A stretch of DNA of 64,000 bases, from positions 186,001 to 250,000 of the forward strand of contig BCJU01000004.1 of the NCBI GenBank assembly GCA_001600355.1, read 5' to 3'. This stretch comes from Meira nashicola (taxonomy: Eukaryota > Basidiomycota > Exobasidiomycetes > Exobasidiales > Brachybasidiaceae). Shown piece after piece: positions 42,377 to 52,253 of this stretch. The position numbers and the translations under genes are program-made. Every line of letters starts with the position of its first letter. Position 1 is the first letter of the stretch. The notes beneath the pieces were generated by a model that saw only the letters and a program-made list of their open reading frames with translations, made no database searches and had not been told where the DNA came from.

Positions 42377-42815
42377 GAATGATTGTTTTCATACAGTTTT
42401 CTGATCTTGTTTGCTTCGGAGGCACTGGGCTGCTAATTAGGGTTAGGACTAAATCCTAACCCTAATTATGATTTTACTCCAGCAAAACAACCATTCTTAC
42501 CTTTCACTTCACTTATGTTGTTCCATCTCTGTCACTATGAATTATCCACTTGCAATAAACAATTATATGACGATGAACTGAAAGAATATGATTCCGTATT
42601 ATATACCTAGCATTCTTGAATCACTGACCCAGCACGCATTTGAACGGTATTGAAGGAAGAAAAAAAGAGCCCCATCATTTACCCTCCTTATCAAAAATCA
42701 TTTGAAAAGGCTTCCTTAATCTCAAACTTCTCTCAAGATGGGATATTTTGATGACGATGAAATAATATTCCCAATAAATTCTTTTAGTGAAAAGACTCTG
42801 TTATACAATATTCTC
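42377..42815. other. intergenic 0.44 kb (convergent genes)
   Basis: 3' flank of the GPI protein and of the permease gene. It contains the perfect hairpin 42434-42468. Confidence 0.5.
42434..42468. repeat. perfect 15-bp hairpin with telomere-like TTAGGGTTAGG arms
   Basis: TAATTAGGGTTAGGA, loop CTAAA, TCCTAACCCTAATTA: all 15 pairs match. It lies 57 bp after the GPI-protein stop between convergent genes, and could act in 3' end formation of one or both transcripts (inference). Confidence 0.7.
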
Positions 42816-44276
42816 TTAAAGAGCTAAATTTTTACAGGTGAAAGCAGGACGCGTGCTGCCACTATAATCAGCAATAATTGCTTCAACGGCTGCATAAAGA
42901 CCTGGACCGAGTAAGAATAAACCAACGATAAAGACAAAGATGTGAATCAAAGTCAAAGCAGTACGAATGGGAGTTGACCATAATTTGTTCTTGTATAGAT
43001 GATAGTAAGCCACAGACCAAAAGAGGAACCCATACTGACTATCGAAAGCAGCTCCTAATAAACTCAAGAAATCACCCATTGATGGGATCACTTCACCAAA
43101 TACGAATGCAATAGCCCAAATTGCAGTTTGAACAGCTCCCCAGGCACCCCAACCCAAAACTGTATTGCTGTGTTCATGACGAGAACCACGCATGATTGAG
43201 CGATATAAGAATTTACCTGTAACATTTGCATAAATAACACCGATAACGATTGTTGGAACGATAACGAATCCAAAACTGATTTTTTTATAATTTTCTTCCA
43301 AAGATCCAAATGCAGGTGCTTCGGCATATTGACCAAGATAACGGAATCCTACAATTGCTGGAACTGTGAATAAAACGAAAGAAGCAACGGCAAGAGCAGC
43401 TAAAGATTTAGGGAAATCTCTTGGTTGTCTCATTTCTGAAATAAAAGTTGGGAATAAAATTTGTGGTACCCAAAGGAAAGTTATGTTTAAAACTGCATTT
43501 AAACAATCTACCCATGTTACTCCAGGTTGTGGGAAAGCATATGTACGAACTAATCCAACGGTTGGATAATCACCTCCATAACCTGTTGCAGGATGATCTT
43601 CAATTCCGGCAAAGATCATAAACAGTAAAATTGCGATACCCATGCATGCAGCACTAAAGATTGACATCAAACTGACATGATTAAGTGTACGTGGAAGAGA
43701 AAGCAAGATACTAATGATTGTAACGATTGCAGCGAAACCGACTGAACACATTGCATGATCCGAAAGAGTGTTTAAAATTTTTGCACCAGTTAAAACGTGA
43801 AATCCCATAAGTAAGATATTATTTAATAATAACATAACTGCAGTTGCAACGTAAGCAGTATTACTCTTTCCGAATAAAAGATAACCGATATCACAAATAT
43901 CACGTACTTGTGGATTTTTCATAATAAATTTCCACATCGTATAACTTGTAATCCAAAATAAAATTCCACTTAAAAATGTTGTAATCAAACCTGGAACCCA
44001 ACCTAAAACTTTAATTGACCATGCTTGAGCCATAATTGCTAAACAAACTTGATCACCGAATAATAATAATGCACATCTTTGCCATGACATCGTTCTAAGT
44101 TTAATATCATGTGTTTCTTCTTCGGCTGCTAATGCATCAAAAGCTGCATCTGCTTCTAAAACTGTCACTTCTGCTCCTCCTTCAGAAGAGATAAAATGAC
44201 CTTTATCATCAACGTATCCTTTTTCCGAATCATCCGATCCATGTCGAAGTAAGGCTGGTGGTGCGTTGGCAGACAT
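42816..44276 (-). CDS. amino acid permease (AAAP family, Mtr-like neutral amino acid transporter)
   Basis: 486 residues, one exon. A cytosolic N-terminus of about 60 residues (acidic, DAAFDALAAEEETHDIKLRTMSWQ) is typical of fungal Mtr-type carriers. It is followed by about eleven helices. Conserved AAAP stretches include LGWVPGLITTFLSGILFWITSYTMW, DICDIGYLLFGK and FISEMRQPRDFPKSL. Expected at the plasma membrane, importing neutral/aromatic amino acids by proton symport. A TATA box is about 85 bp upstream. Confidence 0.87.
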   Translation of the reverse strand: MSANAPPALLRHGSDDSEKGYVDDKGHFISSEGGAEVTVLEADAAFDALAAEEETHDIKLRTMSWQRCALLLFGDQVCLAIMAQAWSIKVLGWVPGLITTFLSGILFWITSYTMWKFIMKNPQVRDICDIGYLLFGKSNTAYVATAVMLLLNNILLMGFHVLTGAKILNTLSDHAMCSVGFAAIVTIISILLSLPRTLNHVSLMSIFSAACMGIAILLFMIFAGIEDHPATGYGGDYPTVGLVRTYAFPQPGVTWVDCLNAVLNITFLWVPQILFPTFISEMRQPRDFPKSLAALAVASFVLFTVPAIVGFRYLGQYAEAPAFGSLEENYKKISFGFVIVPTIVIGVIYANVTGKFLYRSIMRGSRHEHSNTVLGWGAWGAVQTAIWAIAFVFGEVIPSMGDFLSLLGAAFDSQYGFLFWSVAYYHLYKNKLWSTPIRTALTLIHIFVFIVGLFLLGPGLYAAVEAIIADYSGSTRPAFTCKNLAL

Positions 44277-45290
44277 TGTGTGTGTATGTGTGATGTGTAG
44301 GTGAATAAAATATGCGGTTTGTTGGGTTATCGGAACAAGAAGAATTCAAAAGATGTCTATATTTTATACTTTTTTAAGATGTACACTAGTACCTGAACCA
44401 CCAAAAAAAAGGTACAAATTGGGTTGGCTGTGTTTCATAAAATTTTAATTGTGGCTGGATCTTTTTGCAGAAAAGAGTTGAAAGTTGGGTTTTTGGCCTA
44501 CATATAATCCTTCCCGCCGTCTTCTCTCTCTCGGCCTAGCCTTTTTCCGCCGACAAAATTTAGAGTACCAATGGTATTTGATTGACTGATTTCATCCACG
44601 GCAAAAACAACAAGTTTCATTAAAGTCAAAAGGATTGTTGACGTGGGCTGTCAATAGAAATATGATAAGACAAGGTGCAGAGAAGGAGGTGGCATTTTAG
44701 CAGTGTTTATGCACTCTTTCATCCCGATAACGACATTAGCGGTTCATACATACATACCTAGAACCTAACCCTAGGGGCCTAGATGGGCGATGGACTAGGC
44801 CAGTGTACTTTTTTATTAGTTCATTTCGAAATCAATTCAATGGCCGCACAACAATCAACTTGCATGAAAGACGTGATTTTATCAGGGATGGCGTAAGAAT
44901 TCGCCTTTACAAGATGCATGAGAGGAATACTCCGTTTCTATACACACACACACACCGCATACAAATAGTGTGTACATAGATCAACGGTACATAAACGCGT
45001 CTGATAGGAGACTTCTGTTCATGATAAAGATCTTCATGATGTGTGTATGTATGTAGATCTAGAAGACGTTGATTGTGATATTCATATTGATGAGATCAAT
45101 CTTTTAAGCGAGTAAATGGCATCATCATAGTTAATAAGTTAATAAAAAGAAAGGCTGTTTTTCAGGGTCTTAAAGTGCTTATATTCATATATGTATTCTC
45201 AAGCCACACGGAATATTATTTTAACTCAAGGGTCTCATTATTACCTTGAACTTCACAAATTGAAAGAGCGGGGTAAATGCAGTAAAATTT
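44277..45290. other. intergenic 1.01 kb
   Basis: Promoter of the permease and 3' flank of the 7-TM gene. It contains CCTAACCCTAGGGGCCTAG near 44764 (related to the hairpin arms at 42434-42468) and a short (CA)n run at about 44942-44955. No gene was recognised. Confidence 0.45.
44361..44368 (-). promoter_or_regulatory. TATA box of amino acid permease
   Basis: TATAAAAT on the minus strand, 85-92 bp before the ATG at 44276. Confidence 0.45.
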
Positions 45291-46934
45291 CTAATCAACT
45301 TGAGTAGTTACATGTTGAGAAATAACAACACGATTAGGTTGTTGTTGTTGATTGGTAAAAGAAGATCTTTGATTTTCGAATTGGCGATCTCTACTGTTAT
45401 GCCTTGTATCATTATTTTCTTCATTTAGCATTTCTTGAACTGTCCATCCACGTGGAGCAGGGATTGTATCTTGTAAAGTTTCATAATCAGTTCCGTTTGC
45501 AGTTAAAATTGAATTCGTATTTGAATCACGTCGAATAGGATCAACGATTGTTTCACTTGTAGTTGAAGATGATAATAAGTGTGGTGCATCATAAGATGAA
45601 GTTGGAGTAGATGTTTGATCACTTTCAATATCCAAATTTGATGACTTTGTTGTTGTCGTTGTTGGTTTTGGAACGATTTCACTTCTTTGAGAAGATAATC
45701 TACGTGCTTTTCTTCTTGCTGCTCTTTGTGGAGCAATGATATCACCAAAAGGTCTACGGAAAGAACTTCCTTTTTCTAAATCACTTTCATCAGCTGAATC
45801 AGATCCATTTTCTTCATGACGATATCTTCCAGGTTTAGTAATAAATATTCCATCGAATCCTAACCTTTCATCTTTAAGTTCAACTGCTTCTTGATCATCT
45901 TGATTGATTCTACTTGGCTTTGCATATCTATTACCTTTTGTTGGTAATTGAACATGAGTATGTGATGGTCTTCTAGAAGATGGAGCTCCTAAAACTCCAG
46001 GATCACGTTGCCAATTCGCAACATCATCTTGCGTAATTTTAACCAATCTTGATTCTAATAAAACAGTTTTTGATCCCCAAGTTGCTCCATGGAAAACGAT
46101 ACGTGAAGCAACGATTGGATTAACAACGATTGCGAATGGGATTGTATATGCACGCAACAGAACATTCTTTTGAAAAATCCAAACAAAGAAAGTTGAAGCG
46201 TTACAAGTAAAACAAACCAAAGCATAAATAACTGCAGTTTCTAATAACCATTTTTGTGCACTTAAAACGCCATGAGTTGATTTACGACTTGCAAAATTAT
46301 TCGTTGCACTATAAACTGTTAAAATTAAAATTAAAATATCAAAGCACATCGATCCACCAAAACCTATAACGTGAACATAAGGTGAAGGTGAAGCGGTGCA
46401 TTGTGGATGACGTGGTGACCAATAAGGTTCGGGTAATCGATCACTATAAAAGAAACCAAGAGAAACAATCCACATTATCGAAACGATTCCAAAAACTGTC
46501 CAAACGAAAATGTGTAAAAAACGATTTCCAGGATATAAACTTTGAACACGAATTACGAAAATGATTGCAGTTAAAGCCCAAATTAAAGCATAAGATAAGA
46601 AAATCCAAGTGAAAGTTGCTTGACATGAAACAGGATTAGCAAAGAAGAAAACAGCAGATGCAATTGCATTCGTCCAAGAAATATAACGTGAAATTAAAAC
46701 GCAAAGGTTAACTGTAACAATTTGACGTTTCATCAAAAGTTGTTTCCATCTTGAAATTTCTATTGGAAGTGTAACGATATGTTCCCATGCATAAGTAGCA
46801 TAAATTGCACATAAAATATAACGAAAAGATTCGATTTGCGTTTCAAGTGTGATTGGATTTGCAGGTAAATAATTACCATATCCTCCTAAGAAAAGCTTAT
46901 CGCCTACGAGCGTAACATTGAGACCTCCTGTCAT
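45291..46934 (-). CDS. seven-transmembrane protein with long cytosolic tail (DUF6533-like, tentative)
   Basis: 547 residues, one exon. About seven helices between residues 35 and 285, beginning ILCAIYATYAWEHIVTLPIEISRWK, which resembles the start of the basidiomycete DUF6533 membrane proteins. The last 250 residues are a disordered tail rich in Ser, Asp, Arg and Gln, with acidic and basic blocks (SADESDLEKG, RRKARR) and an ending rich in Gln/Asn. Similar plan to the 423-residue protein at 2509 but little sequence identity. Possibly a receptor-like membrane protein; function unknown. Confidence 0.75.
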   Translation of the reverse strand: MTGGLNVTLVGDKLFLGGYGNYLPANPITLETQIESFRYILCAIYATYAWEHIVTLPIEISRWKQLLMKRQIVTVNLCVLISRYISWTNAIASAVFFFANPVSCQATFTWIFLSYALIWALTAIIFVIRVQSLYPGNRFLHIFVWTVFGIVSIMWIVSLGFFYSDRLPEPYWSPRHPQCTASPSPYVHVIGFGGSMCFDILILILTVYSATNNFASRKSTHGVLSAQKWLLETAVIYALVCFTCNASTFFVWIFQKNVLLRAYTIPFAIVVNPIVASRIVFHGATWGSKTVLLESRLVKITQDDVANWQRDPGVLGAPSSRRPSHTHVQLPTKGNRYAKPSRINQDDQEAVELKDERLGFDGIFITKPGRYRHEENGSDSADESDLEKGSSFRRPFGDIIAPQRAARRKARRLSSQRSEIVPKPTTTTTKSSNLDIESDQTSTPTSSYDAPHLLSSSTTSETIVDPIRRDSNTNSILTANGTDYETLQDTIPAPRGWTVQEMLNEENNDTRHNSRDRQFENQRSSFTNQQQQPNRVVISQHVTTQVD

Positions 46935-48081
46935 CTTTTTTCGCTATAAAAGTCAATTTAGCATCGAATATCGGTGATGATGGAAAATGTTCAACGGAGG
47001 TTAAGATATGGGAGTCGTGATAGGGATGATGATGATGGTATAAAGATATAAGAGGTGAACCAAATTTGTACTTATAAAACCTTGTGGCAATTGATCAGGA
47101 TGGCGATTTGACAAAAGTACCACTTAAACTCCATCTTCTCCGTACTCTTCTTTCAACTGCCCTATATTTTTAATGCATAGATAAGTACATATGTATGCAG
47201 TCATCATAAAATAATCTTTTCATTCAAAAGTCAAGTTCCTGTGCCTGGCAAATCCTCACTATAAAATTATAAAAGCGGTTTTTTACGTTAAAATGAATAA
47301 AATAAAATAAAAGAATCGAACCACTCACACACAGATATAAAGTATAAACCAAATTCGATTTTCATTTGCTAAACTAGCGTGTTTAAATGAACGCCAACCT
47401 TTGACGCCTTCTTAACGGGCTAGTATATTTTTACACAGTTGAAATGCATACGGCGTTTAAACGAAATGAAAATTAAAATCTTCTATTTCCATGCGGGAAC
47501 GTGGGATGGACGTGGGCTAGCGGGAAGAAAATATAGACAAAATTGATTTTTTTTTATTTGTGGGGCGTATAATGTGCTGCTTCTAGGGCTACATCCGATC
47601 CGATACACCGATGATAGCATTAAATCAGTGTTAAAATCCAATTCATTCTCTTTTTCTCATACTAAAAGGCAGCAATTGGGTCTGTGGGCGGGCGCATGGC
47701 ATTACGCTAGGTTTTCGTTCGTGATTAGGAAAGTACATATGCACATATGTACATATACTCAAACTTAAATTAAAGAATAAATAAAAAAAAGTTCTTCTTG
47801 ATTTACACACCCTGAATGCGCTTTGATCCTATCAACGTTTAATTAAAACGGAGCACGTACATACATATGTATATGCACTTTCAGTATTATTCTTTGCATC
47901 TGTATAACAATCATTAGTACGGTTGATAATACATGCTCCACTAAATCGATATTTTGAGAATCGTTTACAAATGCACATTCGGCTTTATGATCAACACTAA
48001 TATTTTGAAAACTCGGAGGTGGATTGATGTTCATAATCACCTACAACCATTCTTATATTTGGCGGACGCCATCCAGTCAAT
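46935..48081. other. intergenic 1.15 kb
   Basis: Divergent promoter region between the 7-TM and MFS genes. AT-rich with ACATATGTA repeats around 47735-47755 and 47858-47872. No gene was recognised. Confidence 0.45.
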
Positions 48082-49449
48082 ATGGATTCATCATCAACAA
48101 GAGCGGAAAGTGAACATGAAATGTTGGAAAGGAATAGCAGAGAAACGGATCAACAAGAGGGAGGAGAAGGAGAAACGAAATCTACTCCTCCTGCTCCTTT
48201 ACCCGTTCCAGATGGTGGATTAAAAGCATGGTTAACGATTTTAGGATGTTTTTTAGCATTTTTTGCTTCTTTTGGCTTCGTTACAGGTTATGGTGTTTTT
48301 CAAGCTTATTATGAATCAATTTTACCCGGTAGAAGTTCAAATGATATTAGTTGGATAGGCTCTTTTCAATTATGGTCAATAACAGGAATGGCTATACCAA
48401 GTGTAATCTTGAACGCTCACGTTGGTCCTCATATAACTTTAGCAATAGGTACATTCTTTACCGTATTCGGAGTGATGATGGCAAGTATCTCAAAAAAGTA
48501 CTATCAATTCTTATTATCTCATGGTGTTTGCACTGGAATAGGTATCGGCTTAACTTTCTTACCTATCGTTGGCTTACCAAATCAATGGTTCAGTACAAAG
48601 CGTGGTCTAGCAGTCGGAATAGCTTTAGGAGGTTCATCGATTGGTGGTGTTATTTGGCCAGTGATTGTTAATCAGATGATAAATTATGATCGTGTAGGTT
48701 ATCCTTGGACGATGCGAACGATTGGATTTCTTCAATTAGTAACGATGGGTTTAGCAATCGCACTTATTCGATCAAACGTACCAAGAAATAAAGCTGTCAA
48801 ATTGAGCTCATTCAATAAACCACTTATGATGGCAATAAAGAGTGTTGGTGTTGTTTTATTCGCTTTTGCTTTGCTTTTGCATTTTTTTGGAATTTATATT
48901 CCTTATTTTTATGCTTCAGTTTACGCACAATCGATAGGAGCTTCTTCTTATACGGCATTTTATGTTTCAGCTGTTTTAAACGCTGCGACTTTCTTTGGTC
49001 GTTTTGTTATGGGAAGTTTATCGGATAAATTCGGACATGGGAACACTTTATTATTTACAGTTTTTATAAGTGCAATTTTAGGTTTCGCTTGGCAAGGTGT
49101 AAAGAGTAATGCTGGTATCTTCGTTTGGGTAATCTTTTATGGTTGGTTTAGCGGTGCAAGTGTTTCTCTTCAAAGTCCTGCAGTTATTCCTTTAGTTCCT
49201 CAACCAAAATTACTCCTTATGGGTCCTTATATTGCTATCCTTTGTCAATTCGGATCTTTTGGTAGTTTAGCAGGTCCACCAATTGCAGGTAGACTTTTGA
49301 ATAACAGTATCGGAAAAAGTGCAACGATTGCAACTCCAAAAGATTTTCATCCTATGATGTGGTTCACAGGTTCAATCTTACTTGGATCTAGTGTTTTATA
49401 CCTTGCTGCTAGACTTACTCATCAAAAGAATTTATTGGCAAAAGTGTAA
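48082..49449 (+). CDS. MFS transporter, monocarboxylate porter (MCT/SLC16-like)
   Basis: 455 residues, one exon. Charged N-terminus of about 45 residues, then PVPDGGLKAWLTILGCFLAFFASFGFVTGYGVFQAYYE, the D-G-G-x-x-A-W/helix-1 signature of the family, and twelve helices. The loop NQWFSTKRGLAVGIALGGSSIGGVIWP and SLSDKFGHGN (helix 8-9 loop) are typical. Plasma-membrane carrier of a small organic acid or other metabolite by family. Related to the protein at 28744 but with a much shorter central loop. Confidence 0.88.
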   Translation: MDSSSTRAESEHEMLERNSRETDQQEGGEGETKSTPPAPLPVPDGGLKAWLTILGCFLAFFASFGFVTGYGVFQAYYESILPGRSSNDISWIGSFQLWSITGMAIPSVILNAHVGPHITLAIGTFFTVFGVMMASISKKYYQFLLSHGVCTGIGIGLTFLPIVGLPNQWFSTKRGLAVGIALGGSSIGGVIWPVIVNQMINYDRVGYPWTMRTIGFLQLVTMGLAIALIRSNVPRNKAVKLSSFNKPLMMAIKSVGVVLFAFALLLHFFGIYIPYFYASVYAQSIGASSYTAFYVSAVLNAATFFGRFVMGSLSDKFGHGNTLLFTVFISAILGFAWQGVKSNAGIFVWVIFYGWFSGASVSLQSPAVIPLVPQPKLLLMGPYIAILCQFGSFGSLAGPPIAGRLLNNSIGKSATIATPKDFHPMMWFTGSILLGSSVLYLAARLTHQKNLLAKV

Positions 49450-50121
49450 AAAAGATAACAATCATCTTATGTAAGCTTCATTTATGTACAAATGACATCA
49501 ATAAAAAAATTTACCGTGGTACTCGGTATCTCAACAGTCAAATGTACGTTACATGCGGTGTCTTGAAATGGATAACACGTTTTACGCTAAAATTTCAAAC
49601 AATAAACTTGGCTACATGAACGATTAAGACTGTGTGGATAACGCTTGATTGCGTGCGTTCCGATGCACTCCTTTCTCGTCAATCTTCCTTCCTTCCTGGT
49701 GGGCCATGCACGCGAATGTTGGAACGTTTAAGTTGAAAAAAATGTACATATTTCATGCAGGTAATCAATGACATGCATATAGCATTTCAACAGTTAAATG
49801 CAAAACAGTTTCTCTAAAATTCACTTTTTGGATCAGGTACTGAAAAGAAAGCTAAGCATACACACATACCTTTCTACATAAATCGATTCTCTTTTTTATC
49901 TTTCTAACTTCATTCACCCACCCATCATTATGTATGCTATCGACCACAAATGAAACAGCATAACAATCTCTAAAGGGGAACTTTTCATGACATTCACACA
50001 ATACGACCTTTGCTTTAACGACGAATCACATTAAGTATTGCAACGACACATCTGTCAAAATCCTCAAGCCCAGCCCCCGATGTTGTTCATTCAGGATGAC
50101 GCATCCAGTCTCTTTTTCACA
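49450..50121. other. intergenic 0.67 kb
   Basis: 3' flank of the MFS gene and promoter of the P450. The P450 frame is open from 50038, but the paralogue comparison favours the start at 50122. Confidence 0.5.
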
Positions 50122-51861
50122 ATGCTATCTCTAAAGGGTGGAGATATCCTTGCTAATCTTCCATTAATCTTAGCAAGTTCATTGGTATCACATTATATCT
50201 GCTCCACTTTCGAACCTTGGCCAAAACATCTATTTCCAGCGTTCTTGTTAACCGTTTCAATAATATTTTATCAAGTATATCAAGACACACAGTCTATTTG
50301 GCAATCAGTTTTCGAATCTCTCACAATATTTTCCCTTTATCTAACTTTCCTATTCGCCAGTATTGCTGTTTATAGATTATTCTTCCATAGACTTTGTCGT
50401 TTTCCAGGACCGCAAACGTATGCTCTTTCGAAATGGTCAATGTTTTTGGTTGATTTGAATGGACAACGTTTTCGTAAGATCGATGAAGCACATCAAAAGT
50501 ACGGAGATATCGTTCGTACAGGTCCAAGAGAATTATCGATAAATGATGCTTCAGTCTATCCAGCAATTTATAGTTCACAAAGTACATGTACGAAAGGACC
50601 TTGGTATGCGGGAGTTGCAGGTGGAAGACCAACTGATCAACGTAGTGTTTATGAATTAGTAGATAAACGTATTCATTCTCAAAGAAGGAAGATATGGGAT
50701 TCGGCTTTCTGTTCAATTTCAAGGAATGCGCATATTCGTTCGATTGATAGTTTGATGGATAAAGTATTGGAAAAATTAAAAGAGACATCAGAAAAACATT
50801 CACCGAAAGGATTCGATTTGAATATAAGTCAATATTGCACAATGTTTAGCTTTGATGTTATGGGAATAATTGGATTTGCAAAATCATTCAATCTTATAGA
50901 AAACGGAGAAGAATCTTTAGAATTACGTCAATTACAAGCTGCCGTACGCAAAGCACAAGTTGTGGGTAATTTGCCATACATTTCCCAAGCATTAGATTGG
51001 CTTCCAGGTAACCAAGTTAGAATATTTAAGAATTGGGTAAGAGATGCAATAAGAGCAAGAGAAAAAGCTATTGAGAATTCACAAGATTTTCCAATGGATA
51101 AAAATGAATCAATAGATGTTATGGGACATTTGATTGGATCACATAGAGCTGCACGTTCTACAACTTCTAAAGAGAAACAATCGATTCGAGAAAGAAAGTT
51201 AATTGCAGCCGAAGGGATGTTATTATGCGTTGGAGGTAGTGATACAACTTCAGCAGCATTAACTTCTATATTTTATCAACTTGTTAAAAGACCTGATATC
51301 ATTCAAGGTATTCGAGAAGAAGTTAGCAAAATACCCAAAGAACTTGATTTACCTCAAAGAATGAACGCATTAAGAGATAAATGTCCTTTATTAAATGCTT
51401 CAATTAAAGAAGCAATGCGAATCTTTCCACCTGGTCTTTCAGGTTTACAACGTGAAACGCCAAAAGAAGGTTTAATTTTGCAAGTTAAAGGAAAAGAAGT
51501 TTATATACCCGGAAACGTTGTCGTCTCAACTCCACCTTTCACCATAAACAGAGATCCAATAAATTTCAGTCCTTCTCCTTTACAATTTAGACCTGAACGT
51601 TGGTTAGAATCAAATGAAGGAGAAGAGGAGGAAAACTTTAATGCACAAGCATGTATACCTTTTGGATTTGGTCCTACTGGATGTGTTGGAAGAGAATTAG
51701 CAAAAGCAGAGATTAGAATATTCATTACAAGATTAATATCTTCCTATGATTTAGCTTTCTCTTATGATTTCGATACGGAAGAATTCGAACAAGACATTCG
51801 TGATTTGTTCACTCTTCATGCTCATTTACCTTTACGTCTTCGTTTAACAAAACGTGTTTAG
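50122..51861 (+). CDS. cytochrome P450 monooxygenase (microsomal), paralogue of the first P450
   Basis: 579 residues from MLSLKGGD; the frame is open upstream to 50038, but this Met aligns with the start of the paralogue at 625. Several N-terminal helices, then FFHRLCRFPGP. I-helix GGSDTTS, K-helix KEAMRIFPP (E-x-x-R), heme loop FGFGPTGCVG with ligand Cys521; Thr again replaces the usual Arg. Shares KYGDIVRTGPRE, TKGPWY and RRKIWDSAF blocks with the first P450, so the two derive from one duplication 50 kb apart. ER enzyme; substrate unknown. Confidence 0.92.
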   Translation: MLSLKGGDILANLPLILASSLVSHYICSTFEPWPKHLFPAFLLTVSIIFYQVYQDTQSIWQSVFESLTIFSLYLTFLFASIAVYRLFFHRLCRFPGPQTYALSKWSMFLVDLNGQRFRKIDEAHQKYGDIVRTGPRELSINDASVYPAIYSSQSTCTKGPWYAGVAGGRPTDQRSVYELVDKRIHSQRRKIWDSAFCSISRNAHIRSIDSLMDKVLEKLKETSEKHSPKGFDLNISQYCTMFSFDVMGIIGFAKSFNLIENGEESLELRQLQAAVRKAQVVGNLPYISQALDWLPGNQVRIFKNWVRDAIRAREKAIENSQDFPMDKNESIDVMGHLIGSHRAARSTTSKEKQSIRERKLIAAEGMLLCVGGSDTTSAALTSIFYQLVKRPDIIQGIREEVSKIPKELDLPQRMNALRDKCPLLNASIKEAMRIFPPGLSGLQRETPKEGLILQVKGKEVYIPGNVVVSTPPFTINRDPINFSPSPLQFRPERWLESNEGEEEENFNAQACIPFGFGPTGCVGRELAKAEIRIFITRLISSYDLAFSYDFDTEEFEQDIRDLFTLHAHLPLRLRLTKRV

Positions 51862-52253
51862 CAAAAACAATGTTATATTTATAGACATAATCATATCTAC
51901 ATATAAATTGATTATAGAATGTTAATCTTATTTGAGCGGAATTAAAGATCTCCTTCCCGATTCTTGAAGGCGCTTGGTCATAAGCAATCAACTCTTGTCT
52001 CCGCTCCGCCTTTCTGCACTCCACCAACAGATTTTAAAAGTAGACTACACACGGGTTGCATGCATAAAACGGGCTTGGGCTGGGCGCAAAAACCGCGTCT
52101 GGATGCATCAGATCAGTGCATACCAAAAAGTACTCAGCATAGATTAGCTTATGATTGCATGGATTCATTCAATCGTTCAATGGGGTGTTGGTCTTTCTTG
52201 AAAATTTCCTCTTTCCCTCATGCTTTCATAGAATAAGTCAAAAGCAAGCAAAA
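51862..52253. other. intergenic 0.39 kb
   Basis: 3' flank of the P450 and leader of the F-box gene. No further gene was recognised. Confidence 0.45.

Noticed and set aside
47735..47872. ACATATGTA-type repeats as a possible mobile element end
   Set aside because: Short, common in AT-rich DNA, no target duplication or transposase.
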